DNA of 64,000 nt, from NCBI RefSeq assembly GCF_029525555.1, contig NZ_JAPDHZ010000008.1, forward strand, positions 372,001 to 436,000. Direction: 5' to 3'. The stretch is from Cohnella ginsengisoli. GTDB taxonomy: Bacteria; Bacillota; Bacilli; Paenibacillales; Paenibacillaceae. Shown here in pieces: positions 28,686-37,771 of the stretch. The notes below the pieces were generated by a model that saw nothing but the letters and a program-made list of their open reading frames with translations, was not told the origin of the DNA and did not search any database. Position 1 is the first letter of the stretch. Each line of letters begins with the position of its first letter. Made by a program: the position numbers and the translations under genes.

Positions 28686-29150
28686 CTAACGAGGGACGTA
28701 AATATCGATTTGATTATCCTCGTTCTCCAGCGTATGAATGTCGTTCCAATACTCGATATCGATCGGTCTTACGCCGTAAGTTTGATTGATAAAGTCATAC
28801 GTATCGCCAATCTGCGATTCCGCGCCCTTATGCACGACTTTGATGAAACGCCCGGCGGGCAGCGTGTAGCTGACCATATCGCCGGGAATCCGGGCGAATG
28901 ATTCGACCTCGTAAGCGAAGATGTGCCGGTACGGTACATCGGGCGTCCAATGGCCGTCTTGCGGATAAATCTGAATGAGATACATGCCGGAGCCTGTCCT
29001 GTTCTCCACTTCGGATTGGCGGCGCTCTAGTTCCTTCCGCAATTTCCCGCCGATCTTCGTCTCCATCACCTTGTTCAGGCTCTCCTTGATGGCTAGCCCT
29101 ACCAGATGGACCTCTTTTCTTTCCACAACGTCGACCAGGTATGAACTCAT
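28686..29150 (-). CDS. GyrI-like / effector-binding domain protein
   Basis: A 154-residue stand-alone domain of the AraC effector-binding (GyrI/Cass2-like) kind: VDVVERKEVHLVGLAI at the N-terminus, then MVSYTLPAGRFIKVVHKG and RPIDIEYWNDIH at the C-terminus. ATG 29150 follows GGAGGAGG by seven bases. There is no DNA-binding domain, so it may bind small cationic compounds. It lies 33 bases upstream of the tandem acetyltransferase and may be co-transcribed with it. Confidence 0.82.
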   Translation of the reverse strand: MSSYLVDVVERKEVHLVGLAIKESLNKVMETKIGGKLRKELERRQSEVENRTGSGMYLIQIYPQDGHWTPDVPYRHIFAYEVESFARIPGDMVSYTLPAGRFIKVVHKGAESQIGDTYDFINQTYGVRPIDIEYWNDIHTLENEDNQIDIYVPR

Positions 29151-29223
29151 GACAAGGCCTCCTCCATTGGAAAATTCATACATTAATGATAATCGAATGT
29201 ATGAACCGCCGTAAAGACCTATC

Positions 29224-29652
29224 CTACTTCACCTTCTCGACGGAGATGCTCAATTTATAATTGCCGAACTTCAGCACGTCCTCCAGCAGCTTGTTGAGCG
29301 CCGCGACGGTGCTTATTCGTACGCGGAGCCAATAGCAGCCTTCGCCGCCTACGCGATGCACCTCCGTCACGGCCTCGGTCGACCTTACGAATTCCCTGAA
29401 CGCTTGATGCGTATGATTGGCATTCATGAATACGATCAGGAAGGCATGCACATGCAAGCCGACGAGCTCGGGGTTCCAGCGAAGCGTGTAGCCTTCGATC
29501 ACGCCGAGGTCTTGCAGCTTGCGCACCCGCGCGCCGACCGCCTGTCCGCTCAGATGGACCGTCTCCCCGATCTCCTTGTTGGAGAGGAGCGCATTATTCA
29601 ACAGCGCATTGAGAATGCGCAGATCGATATCGTCGATCGCTTGGTTAACCAC
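29224..29652 (-). CDS. Lrp/AsnC-family transcription regulator
   Basis: A 143-residue regulator. GTG 29652, ten bases after AAAGGTG, is the likely start, giving VVNQAIDDIDLRILNALL. The HTH is SNKEIGETVHLSGQAVGARVRKL, with the RAM effector domain from about residue 60 (HVHAFLIVFMNAN; EVHRVGGEGCYWLRV). It is divergent from the UlaG-like hydrolase gene and may control it. Confidence 0.88.
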   Translation of the reverse strand: MVNQAIDDIDLRILNALLNNALLSNKEIGETVHLSGQAVGARVRKLQDLGVIEGYTLRWNPELVGLHVHAFLIVFMNANHTHQAFREFVRSTEAVTEVHRVGGEGCYWLRVRISTVAALNKLLEDVLKFGNYKLSISVEKVK

Positions 29653-29772
29653 TGGCAGGCCACACCTTTCAGCGTGAAAGTAAATCCTTTCAAATACGTT
29701 CATCCGGCTATGTATCAAGCCTAGGCGCTAATGCTATCATCATAACAGATGAATCTCCGAGGAGGCATTCCG

Positions 29773-30519
29773 ATGAAAATTCAACTGATTCGCCATGCGA
29801 GCCTATGGTTGGAATATGCGGGGACGACCTTTCTGGTCGATCCGATGTTCGGCGACCGGTCGAGTATGCCCCCGATCGCCAATTCCGGCGATGAGCGGCC
29901 CAATCCGCTCGTTCCCCTGCCCGACGCCCTGGACGCGTGGATCGCCCCGGACGCCATCCTGCTGACTCATTTGCACCGCGATCACTGGGATCAAGCAGCC
30001 GTCGACGCGCTCCCCAAGACTTGCCCGGTCTTTTGCCAGCAGGGAGACGGGGAGGCGATCGCTTCGTCGGGCTTCGCGCGCACGACGGAGATCCGGACCT
30101 CCGCGCGCTTTCGCGACGTAAGCATCCATCGGACGGACGGTCGGCACGGGACGGGAGAGATCGGCCAAAAGATGGGGATGGTATCGGGTTTCGTACTGAA
30201 GGCCGAAGGAGAGCCTACGCTCTACATCGCCGGCGATACGATCTGGTGCGACGACGTGAAAACGGCACTCGACACGTATAAGCCCGATACGACGGTCGTC
30301 AATGCAGGCGGGGCGAGGTTCCTTCTAGGCGACCCTATCACCATGGACGAAGACGACGTGAGCCGGCTCATCGGATACGCCCCGTATTCCCGGGTCGTTG
30401 CCGTTCATATGGATGCCATCAATCACTGTCATGTCACGCGCGACAAGCTGCGGTCGACACTCGCAGCCGGCCGGTTGCTGGATCAAGTCGTTATTCCGGA
30501 GGATGGTGACTGGTTATGA
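29773..30519 (+). CDS. MBL-fold hydrolase, UlaG-like
   Basis: A 248-residue metallo-beta-lactamase fold. The zinc motif is LTHLHRDHWDQ, with the later ligands in IAGDTIWCD and AVHMDAINHCH. The start MKIQLIRHASLWLEYAGTTFLVDPMF is typical of the UlaG/L-ascorbate-6-phosphate lactonase branch. ATG 29773 follows GAGGAGG. It is coupled by ATGA overlap to the acetyltransferase downstream. Substrate unknown. Confidence 0.88.
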   Translation: MKIQLIRHASLWLEYAGTTFLVDPMFGDRSSMPPIANSGDERPNPLVPLPDALDAWIAPDAILLTHLHRDHWDQAAVDALPKTCPVFCQQGDGEAIASSGFARTTEIRTSARFRDVSIHRTDGRHGTGEIGQKMGMVSGFVLKAEGEPTLYIAGDTIWCDDVKTALDTYKPDTTVVNAGGARFLLGDPITMDEDDVSRLIGYAPYSRVVAVHMDAINHCHVTRDKLRSTLAAGRLLDQVVIPEDGDWL

Positions 30520-30959
30520 ACCAGCGTGAAGGGAATATGGAACGCATCGTGTTGTCGACGGACCGGACGCTGATCGACCTGGACTTCGCCTACCGCTACC
30601 TGCGCGATCACATGTATTGGGCGAAAAAGCTGACGTTCGACGTTTTCCAAAAAGCCGTAGCCCACTCCGCGATCGTGGTCGGCGCGCACGATTCGTCGAA
30701 GGACGGGCAGCTCGCCGGCTTCGCCCGGGTCATCTCCGATCTGGCGACCTTCGCCTATTTGTCCGACGTCTTCGTCGTGGCCGAATATCGCGGCCAGGGG
30801 TTGTCCAAACGCATGATGGAGCTGATCGTCAACCATCCCGAGCTCCAGGGACTGCGGCGCTTCGCGCTCGTGACGGAGGACGCCCAAGGACTGTATGCCC
30901 AATTCGGCTTCGAGCAGCTGCGGGACGGGGCCAATTGGATGCAGATCTACAACGGATAA
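30516..30959 (+). CDS. GNAT-family N-acetyltransferase
   Basis: A 147-residue single-domain acetyltransferase. Motif A reads VFVVAEYRGQGLSKRMMELIV, with YAQFGFEQL at the C-terminus. It starts inside the last codons of the MBL gene, so translation is coupled. Acceptor unknown. Confidence 0.88.
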   Translation: MNQREGNMERIVLSTDRTLIDLDFAYRYLRDHMYWAKKLTFDVFQKAVAHSAIVVGAHDSSKDGQLAGFARVISDLATFAYLSDVFVVAEYRGQGLSKRMMELIVNHPELQGLRRFALVTEDAQGLYAQFGFEQLRDGANWMQIYNG

Positions 30960-31018
30960 CGCAAAGCGATCGAGCTCGCCAAGCCGCATATGTATACGTT
31001 CAAGAATGCAGGCAAGTA

Positions 31019-31045
31019 AAAAGGCACCTCATCGGGTGCCTTTGT
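31019..31045 (-). terminator. Terminator of the DinB gene, probably bidirectional
   Basis: AAAGGCACC-TCATC-GGGTGCCTTT, a 9-bp stem with A- and T-tracts on either side. It overlaps the end of the DinB gene and faces the acetyltransferase stop. Confidence 0.75.
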
Positions 31046-31562
31046 CGTTGATCGATGCCTGCCGCTCCACCAAATAAAACATATAATCGGTCGGTACGCC
31101 GGCATGCCCTTGCTGCCTCAGCATCGCGGTTACGTTGCCCCGGTGATACGTCCCGTGGTTGACCACATGCCCTAGGATCTCGGAGAAATGCGTATCGAGC
31201 CGGCCGTATTGCGGATGCTCGATCGTCATCGCCTTGTCCGGGTCGGGCGTACGCCGAAGCAAGTCGCGAAACTCGCCGGAGACGTCGGCGAACAAACGGC
31301 GCATCTCGTCCACGGATCTGCCCTTCGCTTCCTCCGTCCAGCCCTGGAGCTTCGGGAAAATGTCGTCGTTCGGCACTTCCGCGAGCACGGACATAAAGAG
31401 CCGTTCGAACAAGTACATATGCCCGAGCGTATGCGAGACGGACGGGAACACGCTCGTTACCTCCGCATGGAATACTTCCTTCGGAAGCTGCGCCAGATGT
31501 TCGAACAGCCGCTCGTTCGCCCAAACATGGTACTCGTACAGCTGATGGGATTGTTGTCGCAT
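31029..31562 (-). CDS. DinB-family protein
   Basis: A 177-residue four-helix DinB/YfiT-type protein. The three metal-binding His are seen in SVSHTLGHMYLFERLF and HVVNHGTYHRGNVTAML. The N-terminal YEYHVWANERLFEHL is characteristic. These are often bacillithiol- or mycothiol-dependent transferases; here the function is unproven. AAGGAGAATGAGCC precedes ATG 31562. Confidence 0.9.
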   Translation of the reverse strand: MRQQSHQLYEYHVWANERLFEHLAQLPKEVFHAEVTSVFPSVSHTLGHMYLFERLFMSVLAEVPNDDIFPKLQGWTEEAKGRSVDEMRRLFADVSGEFRDLLRRTPDPDKAMTIEHPQYGRLDTHFSEILGHVVNHGTYHRGNVTAMLRQQGHAGVPTDYMFYLVERQASINDKGTR

Positions 31563-31690
31563 GGCTCATTCTCCTTTCTTCCTTCTTCGCTGCTGCAGCA
31601 GTCTTAAACCTATCTTACACCCGGTCGGCTGACAAACGTTGTCAGCGAAGATCTGCCATATGTCCTTGCCGCAGCGGTTCGTGCAGTCTC

Positions 31691-31736
31691 TTGACAACCG
31701 ATTTTGCGCGGATTATGATTAGAATGAACATTCGAT
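31691..31736 (+). promoter_or_regulatory. SDR promoter with overlapping TetR operator
   Basis: TTGACA (31691-31696), 17 bases, TATGAT (31714-31719): a near-consensus sigma-A promoter. The dyad AATGAACATTCGAT (31723-31736) begins four bases past the -10. It matches the operator at the tetR promoter. Confidence 0.88.
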
Positions 31737-31757
31737 CTAGAAGATTCAGCGGAATAG

Positions 31758-31771
31758 ATTGAACGTTCTAT
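31758..31771 (+). promoter_or_regulatory. Second TetR operator before the SDR gene
   Basis: ATTGAACGTTCTAT shares the TGAACGTTC core with the sites at 31723 and 32719, and lies 23 bases before the SDR start. Confidence 0.7.
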
Positions 31772-31794
31772 CGAAAAACGTGGAGGGATTTCCG

Positions 31795-32619
31795 ATGACA
31801 ACAAAAACAGTCTTCATCACGGGCACGAGCTCCGGGCTTGGCAAGCTGACCGCCATTCGTTTTACGCAAATGGGCTGGAACGTCGCCGCCACCATGCGTA
31901 CGCCTGAAAAAGAAACCGAGCTTACGGCTTACGACAACGTCCGGATTTTCAAATTGGATGTCACCGACGTCGAGCAGGTCCAAACGGCCGTGGAACAAGC
32001 AATCGCCGCATTCGGAAGAATCGACGTCGTCGTCAACAATGCCGGCATGGGCACCTACGGTCCGCTCGAATTAGCCCGGGAAAGCGACATCGATTGGCAA
32101 TTCGCCGTCAATACGCGAGGCCCGATCAACGTCATTCGCAAATTTCTGCCTCATTTCAGAGCGAATAACGGGGGCATGTTTATCAATATCAGCTCCTTCA
32201 TGGGGATCACGACGGCCGTGCCGCTCGGTTCGCTGTACAACATGTCCAAGTTCGCTTTGGAGGGATTGACGGAGGGTCTCTATTACGAACTGAAGCCGTT
32301 CAACATCGAGCTCCGATTGATCGAGCAAGGCGGCTCCACCGGGAATAACTTCAAAGACAGTATCGTATGGAACCGTGGCGCGCATATTAGGGACTACGAT
32401 GATATGATCGGGAAATTAGAGCAGGTCATGAATACGGCCGGCGATAGCGGCCAGCTGGACGATCCGCAGACGATCGTCGACGCCATCGTCGCCCAGGCGA
32501 CGGGCGAGAGCCAAAAATTCCGCACCGTCGTCGGCGCGGCGGGCAACGGGCTGATGGCGCTGCGGAACGCGATGCCGATCGAAGATTACCTGGAGCAAAT
32601 GGCTGCAAGCTATAGGTGA
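31795..32619 (+). CDS. Short-chain dehydrogenase/reductase under TetR control
   Basis: A 274-residue SDR. TGTSSGLG cofactor motif, NNAG at about residue 84, Ser in NISSFMG, and YNMSK as the catalytic Tyr/Lys. GGAGG precedes ATG 31795. It is followed 138 bases on by the TetR gene; both promoters carry the same operator, so the SDR is probably induced by the compound the TetR senses. Confidence 0.92.
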   Translation: MTTKTVFITGTSSGLGKLTAIRFTQMGWNVAATMRTPEKETELTAYDNVRIFKLDVTDVEQVQTAVEQAIAAFGRIDVVVNNAGMGTYGPLELARESDIDWQFAVNTRGPINVIRKFLPHFRANNGGMFINISSFMGITTAVPLGSLYNMSKFALEGLTEGLYYELKPFNIELRLIEQGGSTGNNFKDSIVWNRGAHIRDYDDMIGKLEQVMNTAGDSGQLDDPQTIVDAIVAQATGESQKFRTVVGAAGNGLMALRNAMPIEDYLEQMAASYR

Positions 32620-32683
32620 AGCGGATATTAGCCCCATCACCCGATGCTGCAAATGAACGGGCTGCCTGCCTGCGTCCGCTGTG

Positions 32684-32732
32684 TTGACTGATCGCGGCAT
32701 TGCGTTTATGCTGATTAGAATGAACGTTCGTT
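32684..32732 (+). promoter_or_regulatory. tetR promoter with operator
   Basis: TTGACT (32684-32689), 17 bases, TATGCT (32707-32712), then the near-perfect dyad AATGAACGTTCGTT (32719-32732). The layout copies the SDR promoter and indicates autoregulation. Confidence 0.85.
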
Positions 32733-32757
32733 TGGTATCGGGAATGGGGGTTTTCCA

Positions 32758-33357
32758 ATGTTCGAGACGTACAACAAAGTGCAACGCGCCGTCCTCGAGA
32801 CGACGCTGAACATCATTATCCGCAAAGAACTGCAGGCGACCTCGATGTCGCTCATCGCGAAGGAGTCGCGCGTATCGACGGGCAATATTTATCATTACTT
32901 TCAAAGTAAAGAGGATATCGTCAATGAGTTGTACAAGGCGATCGTCACCTTCAACGGAGAGTATGTGCGCGCAGGCCTGTCGCAAGGAGGGACGATTCGC
33001 GAGAAATTTGAATTAGGCTGGCAGCGGGTCGTGGACCTGGGCAAGCAGTATCCGCAAGGCTTTCAATTCATCGAGCAGTATTCCTTCTCGCCCTACATCT
33101 ACGACGAGGTGAAGAAAGCCGTCTATGTCGGCGGCTGGTGCGGCCCCATGAACCAATTGTACGAGGAAGCGATTCAGCAGAAGCTGTTCATCGCGCTGGA
33201 TCCCGGCATGATGGTGCAGATGCATTACGGGTCGTTCGTATACATCCTGAAGGCGCACCTGCAAGGGGTGCTCGAATTAACCTCTGATCACGTGAACGAA
33301 GTCATCCGTTCTTGCTGGAAAGGCGTACAGCTCGCGGACGCGCCCGTGTCGGGTTGA
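32758..33357 (+). CDS. TetR-family repressor
   Basis: A 199-residue regulator. The HTH is ATSMSLIAKESRVSTGNIYHYFQSKEDIV. The C-terminal ligand domain (FIEQYSFSPYIYDEVKK) resembles the group that controls oxidoreductase genes. GGGGG is seen seven bases before ATG 32758. Three matching operators lie upstream of it and of the SDR gene. Confidence 0.92.
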   Translation: MFETYNKVQRAVLETTLNIIIRKELQATSMSLIAKESRVSTGNIYHYFQSKEDIVNELYKAIVTFNGEYVRAGLSQGGTIREKFELGWQRVVDLGKQYPQGFQFIEQYSFSPYIYDEVKKAVYVGGWCGPMNQLYEEAIQQKLFIALDPGMMVQMHYGSFVYILKAHLQGVLELTSDHVNEVIRSCWKGVQLADAPVSG

Positions 33358-33369
33358 GGGACATGCGCT

Positions 33370-34341
33370 TCAGCCGGCGCCGTCTTCGCAATGCGCGGCG
33401 ATCCGCGATGCCAGCTCTTGCACGCTGCGCCGCAGCTCCTTCGGCTCCTTAATGCGGATGTCCGTCCCGAACGTAAGCAGGTACGTCGGAAGATGCTTGT
33501 TCATCGTCGGCCAATCAAGCAGAAAACGCGCATCCCGGTCGGTGCGCTCGGTCAAGTAATGACGCAAATGCCAGTGGCCGCACACCGCGTTCAGCGCGTC
33601 GGGCGCTCCCTCGATGCGGATGACCGTGAGCGGCCCGTCCGCATCCCGCGCCCGCTCGGACTGGTCGCGGAAGTAGCCGGATGCGGAAAAGCGCTCCGGC
33701 TTTTCAAACGTTGCTTCGGTCGGCTCCAGCTTCTCGATGCGGTCTACGCGAAACGTCCGCGTCTCCCGCGACCGATGGCAATACCCGACGGCGTACCATT
33801 CGCCCCGGTCGTAGGCCAGACCGTACGGATCGACTTCGCGTTCGTCGACCTGCTCCGCATTCGCTTTGCGATAGGCGATTCGGACCGTACGCCCGGCCTC
33901 CGCCGCCTGCTCCAGATCCCTCAGCGACACGACGACCGAAGGCGGCCGCGCCGGGGCGATCACGTCCAAGCCGTTCGTCCGGATCGACAGCTCATGAAGC
34001 TGATCCGCCTGCAGCCCGTTCTCCACCTTCTTCAGCGCGCTCTCCAGCTCCTCCGCGTACGGATAGCCGGCGCCCTGCGCGAATTTGTACGCATCCACGA
34101 GCGCCTTCAGCTCCAGGGCATTGAAGAACAAAGGCGTCTCCTTGAAGCTGTCCAAAATGCGGATGCCGCCGTCATGGCCCGACTCCGCCACGACCGGCAC
34201 GCCGCTGGCGCCCAATGCGTCGATATACCGGTACACGGTGCGGATGCTGATCTCCAGCTGGTCCGCGATCTGCGCGGCGGTGAGCTTCCTGCCGTCCCGC
34301 AGCATCCAGAGCATGGACAGCATGTTATCCCATTTGGCCAT
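33370..34341 (-). CDS. WYL-domain transcription regulator (YafY type)
   Basis: A 323-residue regulator. The N-terminal HTH_11 is MLWMLRDGRKLTAAQIADQLEISIRTVYRYIDAL. The WYL domain contains EVDPYGLAYDRGEWYAVGYCHRSRETRTFRVDRIEKL. WYL domains sense nucleotides or nucleic-acid ends. It follows the DUF1835-like gene by 27 bases and is probably co-transcribed with it. It is convergent with tetR. Confidence 0.92.
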   Translation of the reverse strand: MAKWDNMLSMLWMLRDGRKLTAAQIADQLEISIRTVYRYIDALGASGVPVVAESGHDGGIRILDSFKETPLFFNALELKALVDAYKFAQGAGYPYAEELESALKKVENGLQADQLHELSIRTNGLDVIAPARPPSVVVSLRDLEQAAEAGRTVRIAYRKANAEQVDEREVDPYGLAYDRGEWYAVGYCHRSRETRTFRVDRIEKLEPTEATFEKPERFSASGYFRDQSERARDADGPLTVIRIEGAPDALNAVCGHWHLRHYLTERTDRDARFLLDWPTMNKHLPTYLLTFGTDIRIKEPKELRRSVQELASRIAAHCEDGAG

Positions 34342-34368
34342 TCGGGCGTCGCTTCCTTCCTTGAACGA

Positions 34369-35347
34369 TTATTTGCCAGGGCGCGTCGTGAACTGCTTCC
34401 GCCCGGCGTCCCAGCGCCAAGTCAGTTCGTCGTGCAGATGCAGGCCGCCGTACAACTCGTCCAGTCCCTTTGCCTGCACATCCTTCACGCCTGCTGCGAT
34501 ATCCCTCCCCCAAGTCCGTCAAAGAGACGACGTTGTCGCGATCGCCAGGCAAGGCACTCGGATTCCGTATCTCCAACAATGCATGGGGCCGGTCTGCCAT
34601 CCTTCTAAGCCGATACCAGAATTCCAGATCGCCCATCCCCAATAGACTTAAGCGATCCCCGGCTTCTTTAAAAAGCTCGCGCGGCGTGTCCGTCCCGTTC
34701 CGGACAAGCTCCAGGACCGTCTGCTCAACGCTTCCGAGTCCGTTCAACGTCGAGGGCAGGCGGGATAGATGCATTTCCAGCGCCGCCTGGGCGAAGGGCA
34801 GCGCCGATGTGTCCTCCTGAAGGAGGGCAGCATGCTGCCCGATATCCGAAGAGGCGTACGCTTCCCAAATCCGCCTACCCGTCTCGAGCTCCCGATCCCC
34901 GATCCTCCGCCACGTGCCCGCCAGCGATTCCAGCTGCTCCACTGTCAGCTGCCCCAAGCCGCGGAACCGTTCAATGCCCGGATACGCGCCGATGCACAGC
35001 AGATTCAGCGTCGTGTGCCCAAGCTCCTGCTGCGAAAACCAATGCAGCAAATATCCGAGCATCAGCTGGTCGAATAGATCATGCTCGAACCATAACACGA
35101 CTTCATCGTACTGGCGGAAGTTCCGCAGGCACTGCTCCTGCGACTTGCAGGCTTCCGCATATTCGTCGGCCGGGATGCCCAAGGTTTTTTCCAAGTAGGT
35201 CGCTCTGGCCGTTCTGGCATGAGGTTCGTCCATTTTTACGACCGTCGGTCCTACGGGGTATACCTCTCTCCAGACCAGGATATCTCCGCGGATATTCCCT
35301 TTCCGCAGCTTGTCGCCGACGCTGTCGCCGTTTACGATGTGGAGCAT
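34369..35347 (-). CDS. DUF1835 domain protein, frameshifted at C5
   Basis: About 326 residues. The N-terminus (MLHIVNGDSVGDKLRKGNIRGDILVWREVYPVGP) and VVLWFEHDLFDQLMLGYLL define the DUF1835 fold. The run 34507-34511 breaks the frame; one base less yields TDLGRDIAAGVKDVQAKGLDE, then LTWRWDAGRKQF and a stop at 34369, the usual family ending. GGAGGTGCGCG precedes the ATG. Function unknown; members are paired with sigma or WYL regulators. Confidence 0.85.
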
Positions 35348-35435
35348 CGCGCACCTCCTCTAGCAGCTGTAGCTGCCAGGTTCTATCAAAATAGTAACAG
35401 AAATGGGGTGTATATGTGAAAAGGTTGCCTCCTCC

Positions 35436-36866
35436 TTATTTCTTGCCCTTCGACAGCATGAATGCGGGGATGACCGCCAGCACGGTGAAGCCGAAGGACC
35501 ACCAGAAGGCCGACTGATAAGCATGGGCGATGGCGCTTATGCCCGAGACTTCCGCGCTTCTGAGCTGCCGATCGATGACGGTCGCCAGAATCGCCGAGCC
35601 GAAGGCGCCCCCGATCGTCTGGAAGATCCGCGTGGAGATGCTCGCGTGCGGAATCTGCTCCTTGCTCAGTCCCGCGTAGGCGGACACCATGATCGGGATA
35701 AAAATGCCGTTCAATGCGGCTCCGCGTACGAACTGCGCGACACCGAGCAGGACATGATTCGTATCCGCTCCGGAGAGCGCGAATGGGATCGTGCCCATCG
35801 CCGTCGCCGCCAGGCTGAGCAGCACGATATTGCGCGAGCCCATCCGGTCCGCCAGTCCCCCGATCCAGCTCCGCGTCGCCAGCATCCCGAGCCCTTGCGG
35901 GATGAGCAGCAGCCCGGTCTCCAGTACGCCCTCTCCTCGCACCTGCTGGTAATATAGCGGCAGCAGCAGCATCGCCCCGTTCATCACCATCCCCGTCAAG
36001 AACAGGGTCACGTTCGAAGCGAGAAAATGGCGGGAACGGAACAGCCGCAAATCGAGAAGCGGCGATTGTCTCATACGCAGCGCGTAGACGACGTAAGCCG
36101 CCGTCAGGACGATCCCTCCCGCCAGCGGAAGCGAGGCTTTCAGATGGCTCAATCCACCCTGCGTGCTGGCTTCGGATATGCCGTAGATAAGGGCGGCAAA
36201 GGCTGGAGACAATAGCAGGAGCCCGGCGATATCGAGCTTCGGCTTGTCGCGCGCCGGCTCGTCGGCCGGAATATGGCGCCAGCTTAGCCAGATCGCGACG
36301 AGCATGATCGGGATGTTCACGTAAAAGATCCAGCGCCAATCGAGGTTTTGGATGAGGAGACCGCCGACGACGGGACCGAGGATCGGGCCGATCAACGCGG
36401 GAATGCTGATGATCGCGATGAGCCTGCCGAGATTGCGGCCGCCTGACGATTGTACGAGCACGTTTTGCATCGTCGGAATGAGCAGCCCCGCGCCGACGCC
36501 TTGCAGCAGCCGGAAGCCGATCAGGCTGCCGGTATTCCATGCCAACGAACACAAGACGGATGAGACCAGGAAAATGAAAAGCGAGAACAAATATACCTTT
36601 TTCCCGCCGAAGCGCTGGATCGCCCATCCCGAGGTCGGCACCGCCAACCCCATCGTGAGCACATATCCCGTCACGACCCACTGAATCGCGGACACCGTGC
36701 TGTGCAGGTCGGATGCCAGCTTGTCGATGGCCACGTTGATCATCGTCGAGTCCAGCTGGGACGCAACGGCGCCGAAGACGAGGATCAGCGCGATCCTCAG
36801 TACGCCGGCGTCTATTTTTTCTTTTGGCGGTTTGGCCGTTCTCGCCTCTGTTTGCGCGCTTTCCAT
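35436..36866 (-). CDS. DHA2-family (EmrB/QacA-like) MFS drug exporter
   Basis: A 476-residue transporter with 14 hydrophobic segments. Motif D1/A signatures include LDSTMINVAIDKLASDL, FGGKKVYLFSLFIFL and GPILGPVVGG (motif C, antiporters). ATG 36866 follows AGAGGTG by nine bases; the longer in-frame extension is non-coding upstream sequence. It is divergent from a TetR gene across a perfect palindrome, so it is probably an inducible efflux pump. Confidence 0.93.
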   Translation of the reverse strand: MESAQTEARTAKPPKEKIDAGVLRIALILVFGAVASQLDSTMINVAIDKLASDLHSTVSAIQWVVTGYVLTMGLAVPTSGWAIQRFGGKKVYLFSLFIFLVSSVLCSLAWNTGSLIGFRLLQGVGAGLLIPTMQNVLVQSSGGRNLGRLIAIISIPALIGPILGPVVGGLLIQNLDWRWIFYVNIPIMLVAIWLSWRHIPADEPARDKPKLDIAGLLLLSPAFAALIYGISEASTQGGLSHLKASLPLAGGIVLTAAYVVYALRMRQSPLLDLRLFRSRHFLASNVTLFLTGMVMNGAMLLLPLYYQQVRGEGVLETGLLLIPQGLGMLATRSWIGGLADRMGSRNIVLLSLAATAMGTIPFALSGADTNHVLLGVAQFVRGAALNGIFIPIMVSAYAGLSKEQIPHASISTRIFQTIGGAFGSAILATVIDRQLRSAEVSGISAIAHAYQSAFWWSFGFTVLAVIPAFMLSKGKK

Positions 36867-36894
36867 TTTGACTGTCACCTCTTTTTCATTTAGA

Positions 36895-36912
36895 GTACGG
36901 TACGTACCGTAC
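36895..36912 (+). promoter_or_regulatory. Perfect 18-bp palindromic operator between MFS pump and TetR
   Basis: GTACGGTACGTACCGTAC is its own reverse complement. It lies 28 bases before the MFS start and 98 before the TetR start, in the typical place for a local repressor. Confidence 0.88.
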
Positions 36913-37010
36913 CTTATATGAACAAGATATGCTACTGCGGCGAGAAATGCAATATAATAATGAAAAGAATGCTTATTTCTTATATAAAAGACCGTTGAGA
37001 GGATCGAGCG

Positions 37011-37640
37011 ATGGCTGAATCGAAAAAGGAGCAGGCTCCGAACAATGGCGCCGGGACGCGCCGGCGGGGCGACGTGCTGGAAAACGCGATTCTGCAGGCG
37101 GCCTGGGACGAGCTGGAGACGACCGGCTATAACCGCCTGACGATGGAAGCCGTGGCCGTGCGGGCCCAGACGAACAAGACGGCGGTCTACCGAAGATGGC
37201 CGAACAAAGCGCAGCTCATCATCGCCGCCCTTATCAAGTTCGCGCCCAAGCCTTCCCTGGAAGCCGCGGACATGGGCGATCTGCGGACGGACGTGCTCAC
37301 CTTCCTGCAAGGGATCTTCAAGCCGCTGCAAGCAATCGGCGCCGAGACTATTCATGGCCTCATGAGCGAATATCCCGGCAAGGAGCACCCGATGTCCAAG
37401 CCCCTGCCGCCAAGGTCCGAGGACGCGCTGTTCGCCGCCATGAAAGCGATCGTCGGCAACGCGGAGAAGCGCGGCGAGCTGCAGCCGGATCGGCTGCCGG
37501 AGCGCGTCATCTCGCTCCCGGTCGATCTGCTGCGGTACGAGATGCTGACCACCCATGGCTCGGTCTCCGAAGATATTGTCGTTCAGATCGTGGACGAGCT
37601 GTTCCTGCCGCTGGTCAAGGCGGTCGCGCAAGCCGAATAA
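37011..37640 (+). CDS. TetR/AcrR-family repressor of the MFS pump
   Basis: A 209-residue regulator. HTH is GYNRLTMEAVAVRAQTNKTAVYRRWPNKAQLI; the C-terminal TetR_C_11-like domain contains GLMSEYPGKEHPM. It is divergently transcribed from the MFS gene. Its probable operator is the palindrome at 36895. Confidence 0.93.
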   Translation: MAESKKEQAPNNGAGTRRRGDVLENAILQAAWDELETTGYNRLTMEAVAVRAQTNKTAVYRRWPNKAQLIIAALIKFAPKPSLEAADMGDLRTDVLTFLQGIFKPLQAIGAETIHGLMSEYPGKEHPMSKPLPPRSEDALFAAMKAIVGNAEKRGELQPDRLPERVISLPVDLLRYEMLTTHGSVSEDIVVQIVDELFLPLVKAVAQAE

Positions 37641-37771
37641 AGAAGTGACGAGGCCCGTCCGCATCGATTGCAGACAGGCTTTTTTTTATACTTGTTTTGG
37701 CGGAAAGGAAGGATATGGATCGGTTTTAGTCGAATGCATCCTAAACATTCAACCCATGGGAGGAGGCAATC

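Noticed and set aside
36867..37664. N-terminal extension of the MFS frame through the divergent TetR gene
   Set aside because: The extension is antisense to tetR and crosses the palindromic operator; AGAGGTG sits before ATG 36866.
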